From: Alteromonas sp. BMJM2
GTDB lineage: Bacteria > Pseudomonadota > Gammaproteobacteria > Enterobacterales > Alteromonadaceae
Assembly: GCF_027257845.1 (NCBI RefSeq)
Contig: NZ_JAPVOT010000007.1
Coordinates: 169,099-233,098 of the forward strand
Reading direction: 5' to 3'
DNA: 64,000 nt
Part shown: positions 1 to 7,253 of the stretch, in pieces
Layout of the letters: each line of letters opens with the position of its first letter
Position numbering within the stretch: the stretch's first letter is position 1
Program-made: the position numbers and the translations under genes
The notes under the pieces: generated by a model
Told to the model about the DNA's origin: nothing
Databases searched by the model: none
The model's input: the letters and a program-made list of their open reading frames with translations, nothing else

Positions 1-627
1 TTATCCTTGTATCCATCTTTTAAAGCTAACGTCTTCAGTTTTTTTGACGGCAAATTAGGTTGAGTTGGGAAGTCCAGCTCAATGATTTCATCACTTGGCG
101 TGATACCCTTTTCTTTCAAATAATCCTTGAAGGCAGCCATGTAGTTAGCCCGCACGCCAAAAATATTCAATGTTTCGAGCTTATCTAAGTGTAAACCCTT
201 CGGACGCTGGTTCGGCTCAGTACGCTTAAGTGAGTAACCCTTACCTTTCAGACGAACTCCACGACCAAACAACTGAATAATCTGAGAGCCTTCTCCTTGA
301 CCCATATTGAGCAATCCCATAGTAGATACGCGCCAACTACTCCAGCCTTCAGTAAACTTTCGAGAGCCGATTAGGACGTTTAACTTACTATCTTTGTCAT
401 TCAAGGTTCGGAACAAAGCCCTGCCAAAGTCATCTGACTCTGTATCAAAGCTATCGACATCTTCAGCCAACTTATAAAAACCAGAGTCATCGCCAATATT
501 GATTAGGCCAAAGAGATCAGCGTCACCAACACGCAAGGCGAGTTCACCTTTGCTGTTTTTGATATTGATAAGCTTAAGACGCTGATGTGAGTTTGCATTG
601 AATAACTTTTTCAATATATCACTGTAT
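1..627 (-). pseudogene. C-terminal fragment of a type III restriction-type (Res) DEAD/DEAH helicase, interrupted by an IS
   Basis: Translating the minus strand from the IS junction gives one open frame running off the left edge. It contains a helicase C-terminal core: a stretch reading LIGSRKFTEGWSSW followed by STMGLLNMGQGEGSQ and then QLFGRGVRLKGKGY, which fits motifs V and VI of superfamily 2 helicases of the type III Res class. The frame enters the insertion sequence at 628 and stops there. If the IS and one target copy are removed in thought, the frame continues only about 15 codons upstream before a stop, with no start codon. The N-terminal ATPase half is therefore missing here, so this is a remnant. 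Assignment to type III Res rather than another restriction helicase is from motif recognition. Confidence 0.62.
618..627. repeat. Left 10-bp target site duplication of the IS
   Basis: ATCACTGTAT lies directly before the left IS end and is repeated exactly after the right end at 1877-1886. Confidence 0.9.
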
Positions 628-1876
628 CAGGGCAAGATCATGAACATAAATTAGCCAGTTGTCATAACAAGTAGTATTACAGCTAGACGAATTATTGCGC
701 CTGTGATCTTATACTCTCTTTTGCGGAGAGAGTCATGGACACAGGTGCGTTTGAGCAGTTCTTTGGTGAATTAGAAGATCCTCGCCAGTCGGCCAAGGTA
801 GCACATTTATTCACTGATATTTTATTCCTTGTGGTGTGTGCATCCATCGCCGGAGCAAAGGGATGGGAAGATATCGAAGACTTTGGTGACTTGCACTTTA
901 ACTGGTTCACCGACAAAGGATTATTTAAGAATGGTTTGCCAGTCCACGACACCATAGCGCGCGTGGTATCCAGAATAGATAGCGAGCAGTTCCAGCGTTG
1001 CTTTATTGGCTGGATGCAGTCAGTGGCAGAGTTATCCGAGGGGCAGCTCATTGCGATTGATGGCAAACGGCTTTGCGGCTCTTACAACCGTGAGAACAGG
1101 CAATCAGCCATCCACATGGTGAATGCCTTTGCGTCGGAAAATAACGTGGTATTGGGGCAGATTAAGACCCAGAATAAGTCGAATGAAATCACGGCCATTC
1201 CGGCTTTACTTAACCTGCTGGATATCAAAGGTTGTTTGATATCAATTGATGCGATGGGCTGCCAAACCGATATCGCAGAGCAAATTATCGATAGCGGCGG
1301 TGATTACCTGCTGGCACTGAAAGGGAACCAAAAAGCGCTGCATGTTGCGGTGCGCAGCGCCCTTGCAGAGAGTGTTCATGAGGAAGTGATTTGCATTGAG
1401 AAAAGTCACGGCCGTGGCGAAGCCAGAGCGTATCATGTTATGGATGCTGCAACGTTAGCCGACACTTTTCCTGAATGGAAAGGACTAAAAAGCGTTGGTG
1501 TTACACTAAGCTATCGGCAGACAAAAAACGGCCAAGAATCGCTAGAGTATCGATATTACATCAGCTCAGCAGTGCTAACAAAAGCTCGCTTTGCCAAGAC
1601 AGTGCGCAGCCACTGGGCCGTTGAAAACAGCCTTCACTGGGTACTTGATGTGTCGATGAAGGAAGATGAATGCCAGATATATCGTGGCAATGCGGCTGAA
1701 ATATTATCAGGTGCCAGAAAAATAGCCTTAAATATGCTCCGGGCAGAAACGACCAGAAAAATCAGTATTCCACGTAAACAAAAGCGAGCACATGGCAGCA
1801 CTGCCTATCTGGAGCAAGTATTAACAGCGGGTTTGCGGGCGTTGAGCGATATTTAAGCATTCATGCTCTCGCCCTG
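628..1876 (+). mobile_element. Complete ISAs1-family insertion sequence (1249 bp)
   Basis: The element is bounded by imperfect terminal inverted repeats: CAGGGCAAGATCATGAA at the left end and, read inward on the other strand, CAGGGCGAGAGCATGAA at the right (15 of 17 identical). It is flanked by perfect 10-bp direct repeats. One transposase gene fills it. Length, CAGGG termini and target duplication size fit the ISAs1 family. The intact ends and transposase suggest a recent, possibly still mobile copy. Confidence 0.92.
735..1856 (+). CDS. ISAs1-family DDE transposase
   Basis: A 373-residue transposase that would cut and join the IS ends. The N-terminal part (about residues 5-85) has the ISAs1-type region beginning FFGELEDPR. 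The catalytic DDE domain shows LIAIDGKRL (first Asp), SIDAMGCQ (second Asp) and, near the C terminus, HWAVENSLHWVLDV with the acidic segment KEDECQIYRGNAAE. The length is usual for the family and no frameshift is seen, so the protein should be functional. It starts about 107 bp inside the left IS end and stops 20 bp before the right end. Confidence 0.95.
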   Translation: MDTGAFEQFFGELEDPRQSAKVAHLFTDILFLVVCASIAGAKGWEDIEDFGDLHFNWFTDKGLFKNGLPVHDTIARVVSRIDSEQFQRCFIGWMQSVAELSEGQLIAIDGKRLCGSYNRENRQSAIHMVNAFASENNVVLGQIKTQNKSNEITAIPALLNLLDIKGCLISIDAMGCQTDIAEQIIDSGGDYLLALKGNQKALHVAVRSALAESVHEEVICIEKSHGRGEARAYHVMDAATLADTFPEWKGLKSVGVTLSYRQTKNGQESLEYRYYISSAVLTKARFAKTVRSHWAVENSLHWVLDVSMKEDECQIYRGNAAEILSGARKIALNMLRAETTRKISIPRKQKRAHGSTAYLEQVLTAGLRALSDI

Positions 1877-1886
1877 ATCACTGTAT
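1877..1886. repeat. Right 10-bp target site duplication of the IS
   Basis: ATCACTGTAT follows the right IS end and matches 618-627 exactly. Confidence 0.9.
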
Positions 1887-2417
1887 AGGTTAACTGAATT
1901 AGTAAACTGGGGACTTTTAGCTATAAAAGGGAAGCTTTGGTAAATTTCTTTTGTATTTAAGTTTGAAAAAAATCGGTGTAACGCTATGACTTCGTTTTGT
2001 GCGTTTCCTATGACTTTTACAAGTGCAGATTTTATAGGGCTTTGAGGAGCTTTTTTTTCTTTTTCAATTTATATCCCTTATCTACATCCAAATCACTACT
2101 AATTAAATAAACATCTCTTGATTCGATATAATTGAGTCATATGATGTGAATTTCGAATCTAGAGTGAAAAAGTTCTTGATTTTATAACGTCCACTTTGGG
2201 TCGAAAACTGCAGTTAATCCAGACTATCAAATAAATTCAAATATGTCTGCTTTTCGCTCGCTGTTGAATCTGAAAAGCTAAATCGTGAAGCTCCGCACTA
2301 CGTACACAACAGACAGCCAGTTTTAATTTAGCTTTTTCACCAAAAGTGTGTAATTCAATTTACAAAATTCAAAGATTAGGAAAACACGTGTAAATAGTCT
2401 GATTTAGTAAGACAAAA
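1887..2417. other. AT-rich gene-free stretch next to the IS
   Basis: About 530 bp with no convincing reading frame on either strand. The first few tens of bases still continue the frame of the interrupted helicase on the minus strand, then a stop appears. The rest looks like decayed or non-coding accessory DNA. No terminator or RNA gene was recognised. Confidence 0.5.
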
Positions 2418-3200
2418 TCAATCCGTCCGCTTAATTTTCTCTATCCGTTTTTCAAAGCTGGGATGCGAACTCAACCAACTGTGTTGGCCCTTCAACTGAA
2501 TAGCTAATTTTTCGAAAATGCTAATCATTGACGTACCATCACCATACTTTTTAGTCATACGTTCGTGAGCATAAAAGTCGGCCTCTAATTCCGCTTGCTG
2601 AGAGTAGCCTTGATTTAGTCCCAGCATTGCTCCCTGCACTATTATATCTGAGAGAGCAGAGATATCTCCAAGTACTGCAGTTAAGGTAACAAATACAATA
2701 GAAGAGCTTACAAGCGACTCCATAACATGGTTATGTTCAACGTGGCCTATCTCATGAAGCAATATTGCACTAAGTTCTTGATCAGTATCGGTGAGCACCA
2801 CCATACTATCGGTAATAATAATAGTACCATTTGCCAGAGCCATAGCATTCGCTTTACCACCCCATTGTCTAAATTCAAGCTTGTAATCTCGATTTCCATG
2901 GGTGTCTTTTGAGAGTAATAAGTTGAAAAGAGCACGTATTTTGCCCTGCTCTGCGTCGCTCAATTCAGAGGCCATGAACTCTAAATCATCTAATTCATTT
3001 AAACTGCTTTCGTCCACAACCTCGTAAACCTGTTCGGGTAACGATTCTGATATTTTTTCGGCAAAATAGGGAACACCTTTGGTGTAAAACTGATAACCGC
3101 TCATTAATACAATGGTTATTGTGGCAGCTAAAATTAATAGCCATTGCGTTCGTTTAGTCTGCTGGGATTGTTGGATTCTGCTTTGAATTGTTAAGCTCAT
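2418..3200 (-). CDS. M48-family membrane-anchored zinc metallopeptidase
   Basis: A 260-residue protein with one N-terminal membrane segment (about residues 20-36) and a peptidase domain. The zinc site is visible as HEIGH at 149-153 and the third ligand in ELEAD (Glu206), the arrangement of M48 peptidases of the HtpX/Oma1/BepA superfamily. The domain probably faces the periplasm, but topology is inferred. Its start overlaps the end of the upstream TM2-like gene by 47 bp, and the four genes from 4003 down to 2418 form one tight run, which suggests a joint role at the membrane. The substrate is unknown. Confidence 0.85.
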   Translation of the reverse strand: MSLTIQSRIQQSQQTKRTQWLLILAATITIVLMSGYQFYTKGVPYFAEKISESLPEQVYEVVDESSLNELDDLEFMASELSDAEQGKIRALFNLLLSKDTHGNRDYKLEFRQWGGKANAMALANGTIIITDSMVVLTDTDQELSAILLHEIGHVEHNHVMESLVSSSIVFVTLTAVLGDISALSDIIVQGAMLGLNQGYSQQAELEADFYAHERMTKKYGDGTSMISIFEKLAIQLKGQHSWLSSHPSFEKRIEKIKRTD

Positions 3201-3549
3201 CTAGTATTTCTCGCATCACGTCAATGTTGTATTGCCTAACTATTTTTTGGCTATTAAATAATTGAGGCAATTCAATTAAGCACACAAGAACTATTAACAC
3301 CCAACCATGATAAGAAATTAGTGCGAGGCCAATCAGCATCAATACTAAATTCACGACACCTCGCGCTACTTTTCCAAGATAAAAGTGATGCAAACCAGCC
3401 GCGAAAAAATAGTTGAGTACAGCGTAGGTATCGGGATCTTTTACCAACTGCTCTTCAAATTGATAGTACTGTTTTCTTAATTCTGCGCTGAGTTGCGCAG
3501 CTTTGTTTCTCAGCGCTTCTTCTTGTTCTCTAAGTGCTATATCGTCCAT
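3154..3549 (-). CDS. TM2-domain-like membrane protein
   Basis: 131 residues. The N-terminal 45 residues are charged and probably helical. They are followed by AAGLHHFYLGKVARG, which matches the G-x-H-x-F-Y-L-G core of TM2 domains, and by a hydrophobic hairpin (about residues 65-97). A charged tail follows. Function is unknown; TM2 proteins are small membrane proteins of diverse roles. It lies 12 bp after the YidD-like gene and overlaps the M48 peptidase start, so it is probably co-transcribed with both. Confidence 0.7.
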   Translation of the reverse strand: MDDIALREQEEALRNKAAQLSAELRKQYYQFEEQLVKDPDTYAVLNYFFAAGLHHFYLGKVARGVVNLVLMLIGLALISYHGWVLIVLVCLIELPQLFNSQKIVRQYNIDVMREILDELNNSKQNPTIPAD

Positions 3550-3561
3550 GTAAAAACCTTA

Positions 3562-3786
3562 TTAGTCTAGCGGATCTGACTTTACCGCAATACACTCTGG
3601 GTCATTGCAACGCCGGATTCGAGAAAAACCAAGATAAATGCCTTTCGTTAAGCCGTACTTTTCGATTGCTTGATATGTGTACTCAGAACATGTTGGAGTA
3701 AAGTTGCAGCTTATATTGAAATGAATTTGGGAGCCGCCACTCGTCTGGTATCGACGAATGGCAGAAAGTGCGACCCGTTTAAGCAC
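3562..3786 (-). CDS. YidD-family putative membrane protein insertion factor
   Basis: 74 residues with the YidD signature [19 protein letters not shown], including its conserved cysteines, and a later arginine/cysteine segment [10 protein letters not shown]. In most bacteria yidD sits between rnpA and yidC and helps insertion of membrane proteins. Here it is in another context, after DUF4177 and before TM2-like and M48 genes, so it may be a second copy specialised for this cluster. The start overlaps the end of the DUF4177 gene by 8 bp. Confidence 0.8.
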   Translation of the reverse strand: MLKRVALSAIRRYQTSGGSQIHFNISCNFTPTCSEYTYQAIEKYGLTKGIYLGFSRIRRCNDPECIAVKSDPLD

Positions 3787-4003
3787 GCTTACGGCCGAGG
3801 GTTAATATTACGGCTTCTCGGCTCCAGAAAAGCATAAATCGCTTATTCTCGATAACTTGGAAAACAAGCTGCCAGCCATCTTGTGCTTCCATGTTAAGCG
3901 TTGCTTCTAGCTTTTTTAAAGGTAATCCACTTGAGCCGAGTAATAACGTCCCGCAACCACCTTCTACCACATGTATTATTTTATATTCGTCATATTGTGT
4001 CAT
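3779..4003 (-). CDS. DUF4177-family small protein
   Basis: 74 residues. The pattern [20 protein letters not shown] followed by an amphipathic helix and [19 protein letters not shown] is that of DUF4177 proteins, a family without known function. It appears to be the first gene of a four-gene minus-strand run (DUF4177, YidD-like, TM2-like, M48 peptidase) with overlaps or short gaps. No signal peptide or membrane segment is seen, so it is probably cytoplasmic. Confidence 0.72.
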   Translation of the reverse strand: MTQYDEYKIIHVVEGGCGTLLLGSSGLPLKKLEATLNMEAQDGWQLVFQVIENKRFMLFWSREAVILTLGRKRA

Positions 4004-4206
4004 AACATCTTCCCTGAAATTTTATATTTAACAATTGACTACGATATAGTAATTGACAAAAGGCGGCAACAATAATTCATTATGTTACATATAGGGCTGA
4101 GTAGTTCGTTCATTCATCGTTAAGTATTATTGTCAACGAAAAAACTATAGCTGTATTTGAGTCTGAGGGCGAAAAAGAAAGGTTCCGCATTGCCCACACG
4201 CGAGCT

Positions 4207-4680
4207 GTGTGCGTCGCAGAAACAAAACTGGACGACAAAAGCATTGAGAACGTAAGAGCCATAAATAATCGCAGAATAGAAGAGCGTAAACAGGTTGAGG
4301 AAGCACAGAGAAAGGCTAGTCTAGACACCGAATCTAGGAAAAATGAATATGACCATATAATTCTAACCACTGAATCTATTTCTCCATTTACAGTTCGCAA
4401 ACGGTTAGGAATAGTAACTGCCGAATACGTATATCGCTTTACTATTAGCTCTGGTTTTGCAGCCGCGATAGATAGTATCGGTGAAATTCGGCACTCGTCT
4501 ATGCAAAACACTCTCCAAGAAGCCCGGTCTACGGCTTTAGTCGAATTGAGGCGTGAAGCGTATAAATTAGGCGCTGATGCCGTTGTAGCAGTAGATTTAG
4601 ACTACAGTGAAATATCTGTTGCAGGAACTCCTTTGATGTTTCTCGTAGCGAGTGGGACCGCGATAGAAATTGAAAAATGA
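4207..4680 (+). CDS. YbjQ/UPF0145-like protein with N-terminal charged segment
   Basis: The C-terminal half (about residues 50-157) resembles the YbjQ/UPF0145 heavy-metal-binding-like domain: LTTESISPF, then ARSTALVELRREAYKLGADAVVAVDLDY and a final hydrophobic strand. The first 50 residues are charged and helical. The listed start is GTG at 4207 with no good ribosome site. The same frame stays open upstream to 4105 (reading about 34 more plausible residues) without ATG, GTG or TTG, so a rare start such as ATT at 4126/4129, or loss of the original start, is possible. Confidence 0.6.
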   Translation: MCVAETKLDDKSIENVRAINNRRIEERKQVEEAQRKASLDTESRKNEYDHIILTTESISPFTVRKRLGIVTAEYVYRFTISSGFAAAIDSIGEIRHSSMQNTLQEARSTALVELRREAYKLGADAVVAVDLDYSEISVAGTPLMFLVASGTAIEIEK

Positions 4681-4794
4681 CAAATTTAAAAGATTGAGTC
4701 ACAAAGCTTCACCAGTCTATTAGTGTCGCGATATCTATCGAAAAATATTTACCTTTAAACTAGGTAGCACTTCCCGCCAGCTCCACCAATTCAT

Positions 4795-4820
4795 AAAAAA
4801 GGCGTATTTACGCCTTTTTT
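4795..4820. terminator. Bidirectional intrinsic terminator
   Basis: AAAAAAGGCG, loop TATTTA, then CGCCTTTTTT. It serves the convergent YbjQ-like gene and the GGDEF-EAL gene. Confidence 0.85.
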
Positions 4821-4856
4821 TGTACCTGAAATTCAGTAAATTAAGGCCTTAGCAGC

Positions 4857-7253
4857 TCATCCCGCTTGGTTTTTAGTCGCATGGTTAGCTTGCATATACT
4901 CCATTAATGCAAACATACTCAAGGGTTTCGCAAAATGATAGCCCTGCATTGCCGTTGCGCCAATGCGTCTGGCAAAGCTCACCTGCTCGCTAGTTTCAAG
5001 GCCTTCCAAAGTACATGGCATATTTAAAGCAGAACATAACGAAATTACATTCTCTATGATAAGCGCCCTTCGCTTAGCGCTGTCGTCGTTAAGTGGAAAA
5101 GAGGGTAGCAAGGAGCGATCGATTTTTATCGCATCGTAAATATCTTCGGCAAGCTCAGATATGCATGAAAAGCCTGTACCGAAATCGTCTATCGACACTT
5201 TAAAACCAAGCAGCTTGAGCTTACTCAGCGTAACCCGCGCTCTTGAGTTTTGCAGCGTAGACTCGGTAATTTCGAGTACTAACTTTGATGAATCGATGTT
5301 ATTAGCGTCGATGACCGCTTTAAACGCCTCCACTATCCCCTTCTTTTGCAGCTGCACTGCTGATAAATTAAGGTTAACTTTGATATCGTCGAAGCCCCAA
5401 GAATTCAGTGTTTTTAATGCTATACACGCTTCCGCTAGCATATGAAGACCAATTTCATGAATATGTTGCGTAAGCTCCGCAATAGGGATAAATTTTTCTG
5501 GGCTAACAGAGCCATAATTTGGAACGTGCCAGCGAGCCAATGCCTCCAACGACAAAACCTTGCCGTTGGTGTCTACTATTGGTTGAAAATAAGCACATAT
5601 TTCTTTAGTGGCTACTGCGTTATCTAACCCTTGCTGTATAAACAGTCTATGCTCTATATCTTTTGACAAGCTCTCGTCAAAATTAACCACGCTATTTTTT
5701 CCATTTCGCTTGGCAGAATACATGGCGATATCTGCATTTTTAAGTAATTCACCAGCCGTCATCGATTCTGAAGATACCGCCACGCCCAAACTAGCAGTTA
5801 TTCTAAATTTGCCAATATTGGTTTGAAAAGGCTCAACAAATATCTCTATAAGCCGTTTAGAAATACCATCCAGTTCTTCTCGTAAAATTGAGCTGGTGAC
5901 AATGATAAATTCGTCGCCACCAAACCTAATTATTTTGTCCTCTTCCCGTACTATGGCTCTCAGCCTAGCTACACAGCCTTTCAGTACCTCATCACCTACC
6001 TCGTGACCGTGTGAATCGTTGATCAGCTTAAATTCATCAATATCAATGAACACAATGGCACAAGGTTCATTTGAAGACGTGTAACTCTCTATGATCGTAT
6101 TTAAATAATTACGATTGCCAGCACCTGTCAATGAGTCGGTATACGCTAATTGCTTAAGCTGGCTTTCAGAAGACTTCAACTTCGTTATATCTGTGAATAT
6201 AGCCACAAAAAATTGTTTAGGACTATCTTGATATAAAGAGGTGACAGACATAATAAGGTGATGCCTAATGCCAAAGTCGTTCACCACGGTCACTTCTGCT
6301 CTTAAACCATCTGTTAACACATCTGGATGCACGTCGTCTTTCCTATCGCTAGGGAATACCGACATGACATTATGGTTAAGCACTTCTTCTTTCACCTTGC
6401 CCAGCATGCCACAAAAGGCATCGTTAGCTTTCATCACAATACCGCAATCGTCACACACTAAGACTCCTTCCTGAATCTCACTTATAATTTTATCTGCAAT
6501 GCTCAGTTTAGTTTTAACAGACTCCATCGGTGAAACGTCTTGAATCGCGCCAATTTGAACCGCCCCCTCCAACATTGTGACATCAGACAATACGACTTCG
6601 TACCAACGTGTATCGCTTTCGTCAAGTTGAACTTGCAGCATGGTGCGATAGCTATTTTTCTTTTTTACGGCGGATTTAAGCTTAACTCTCTCCTCCTCTG
6701 GAAACAGGTTATAAAAACTTTCTAAGCTAAGGGAGTGCGGAAAATCCATTAACTCTTCAACGCCATTCACCACTACCGAATTTGATGCAACGTCGACTTC
6801 TAACACACCGAGCTTCGCCACACTTGACGCCATTGAGAATCGAGAGTTTGTGTTTCTAATATCATCTTCAATTCGCCTGCGTTCCAGAGCAACACGTATC
6901 GCCGTTTCAAGCGACGACCGTCCATAGGGTTTAATCAGATACCCGTACGGAGAGATGGTTAGCGCACTGGCTATAGTGTCATCGTCGCTGTAAGACGTGG
7001 TAAAAATTATGGGAATACCGTAAGAGCCTGTTATCGCCTGCCCTATTTCTATTCCCGTCTCTTCTCCACCTAAGTTAATATCAAGCAGGATGAGATCGGG
7101 TATTTCGTTTTCTACTAAAGAAAAAACCTTTTCAGCGGATTTGGCAATGCCTAGTACTCGCATACCCAACCCTTCAACGTATCTACTCGCATTCAATGCA
7201 TCAATGGTTTGATCTTCAACGATAACTGCTGTCTTGCCTTTAAAGTTACTCAT
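4857..7253 (-). CDS. Response regulator with PAS, GGDEF and EAL domains
   Basis: From the ATG at 7253 the order is receiver (residues 8-120, phospho-acceptor Asp58 in LLDINLG), two PAS-like sensor segments (about 140-240 and 250-360), GGDEF (intact RFGGDEF, 445-449) and EAL (intact LEALARW, 570-572). An inhibitory RxxD site (REED) lies five residues before GGDEF. Both c-di-GMP synthesis and hydrolysis motifs are intact, so net activity cannot be read from sequence. The start codon overlaps the stop of the phytochrome gene as ATGAGTAA, which indicates translational coupling and makes 7253 better than the upstream ATG at 7271. It is the likely partner of that kinase. Confidence 0.93.
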   Translation of the reverse strand: MSNFKGKTAVIVEDQTIDALNASRYVEGLGMRVLGIAKSAEKVFSLVENEIPDLILLDINLGGEETGIEIGQAITGSYGIPIIFTTSYSDDDTIASALTISPYGYLIKPYGRSSLETAIRVALERRRIEDDIRNTNSRFSMASSVAKLGVLEVDVASNSVVVNGVEELMDFPHSLSLESFYNLFPEEERVKLKSAVKKKNSYRTMLQVQLDESDTRWYEVVLSDVTMLEGAVQIGAIQDVSPMESVKTKLSIADKIISEIQEGVLVCDDCGIVMKANDAFCGMLGKVKEEVLNHNVMSVFPSDRKDDVHPDVLTDGLRAEVTVVNDFGIRHHLIMSVTSLYQDSPKQFFVAIFTDITKLKSSESQLKQLAYTDSLTGAGNRNYLNTIIESYTSSNEPCAIVFIDIDEFKLINDSHGHEVGDEVLKGCVARLRAIVREEDKIIRFGGDEFIIVTSSILREELDGISKRLIEIFVEPFQTNIGKFRITASLGVAVSSESMTAGELLKNADIAMYSAKRNGKNSVVNFDESLSKDIEHRLFIQQGLDNAVATKEICAYFQPIVDTNGKVLSLEALARWHVPNYGSVSPEKFIPIAELTQHIHEIGLHMLAEACIALKTLNSWGFDDIKVNLNLSAVQLQKKGIVEAFKAVIDANNIDSSKLVLEITESTLQNSRARVTLSKLKLLGFKVSIDDFGTGFSCISELAEDIYDAIKIDRSLLPSFPLNDDSAKRRALIIENVISLCSALNMPCTLEGLETSEQVSFARRIGATAMQGYHFAKPLSMFALMEYMQANHATKNQAG

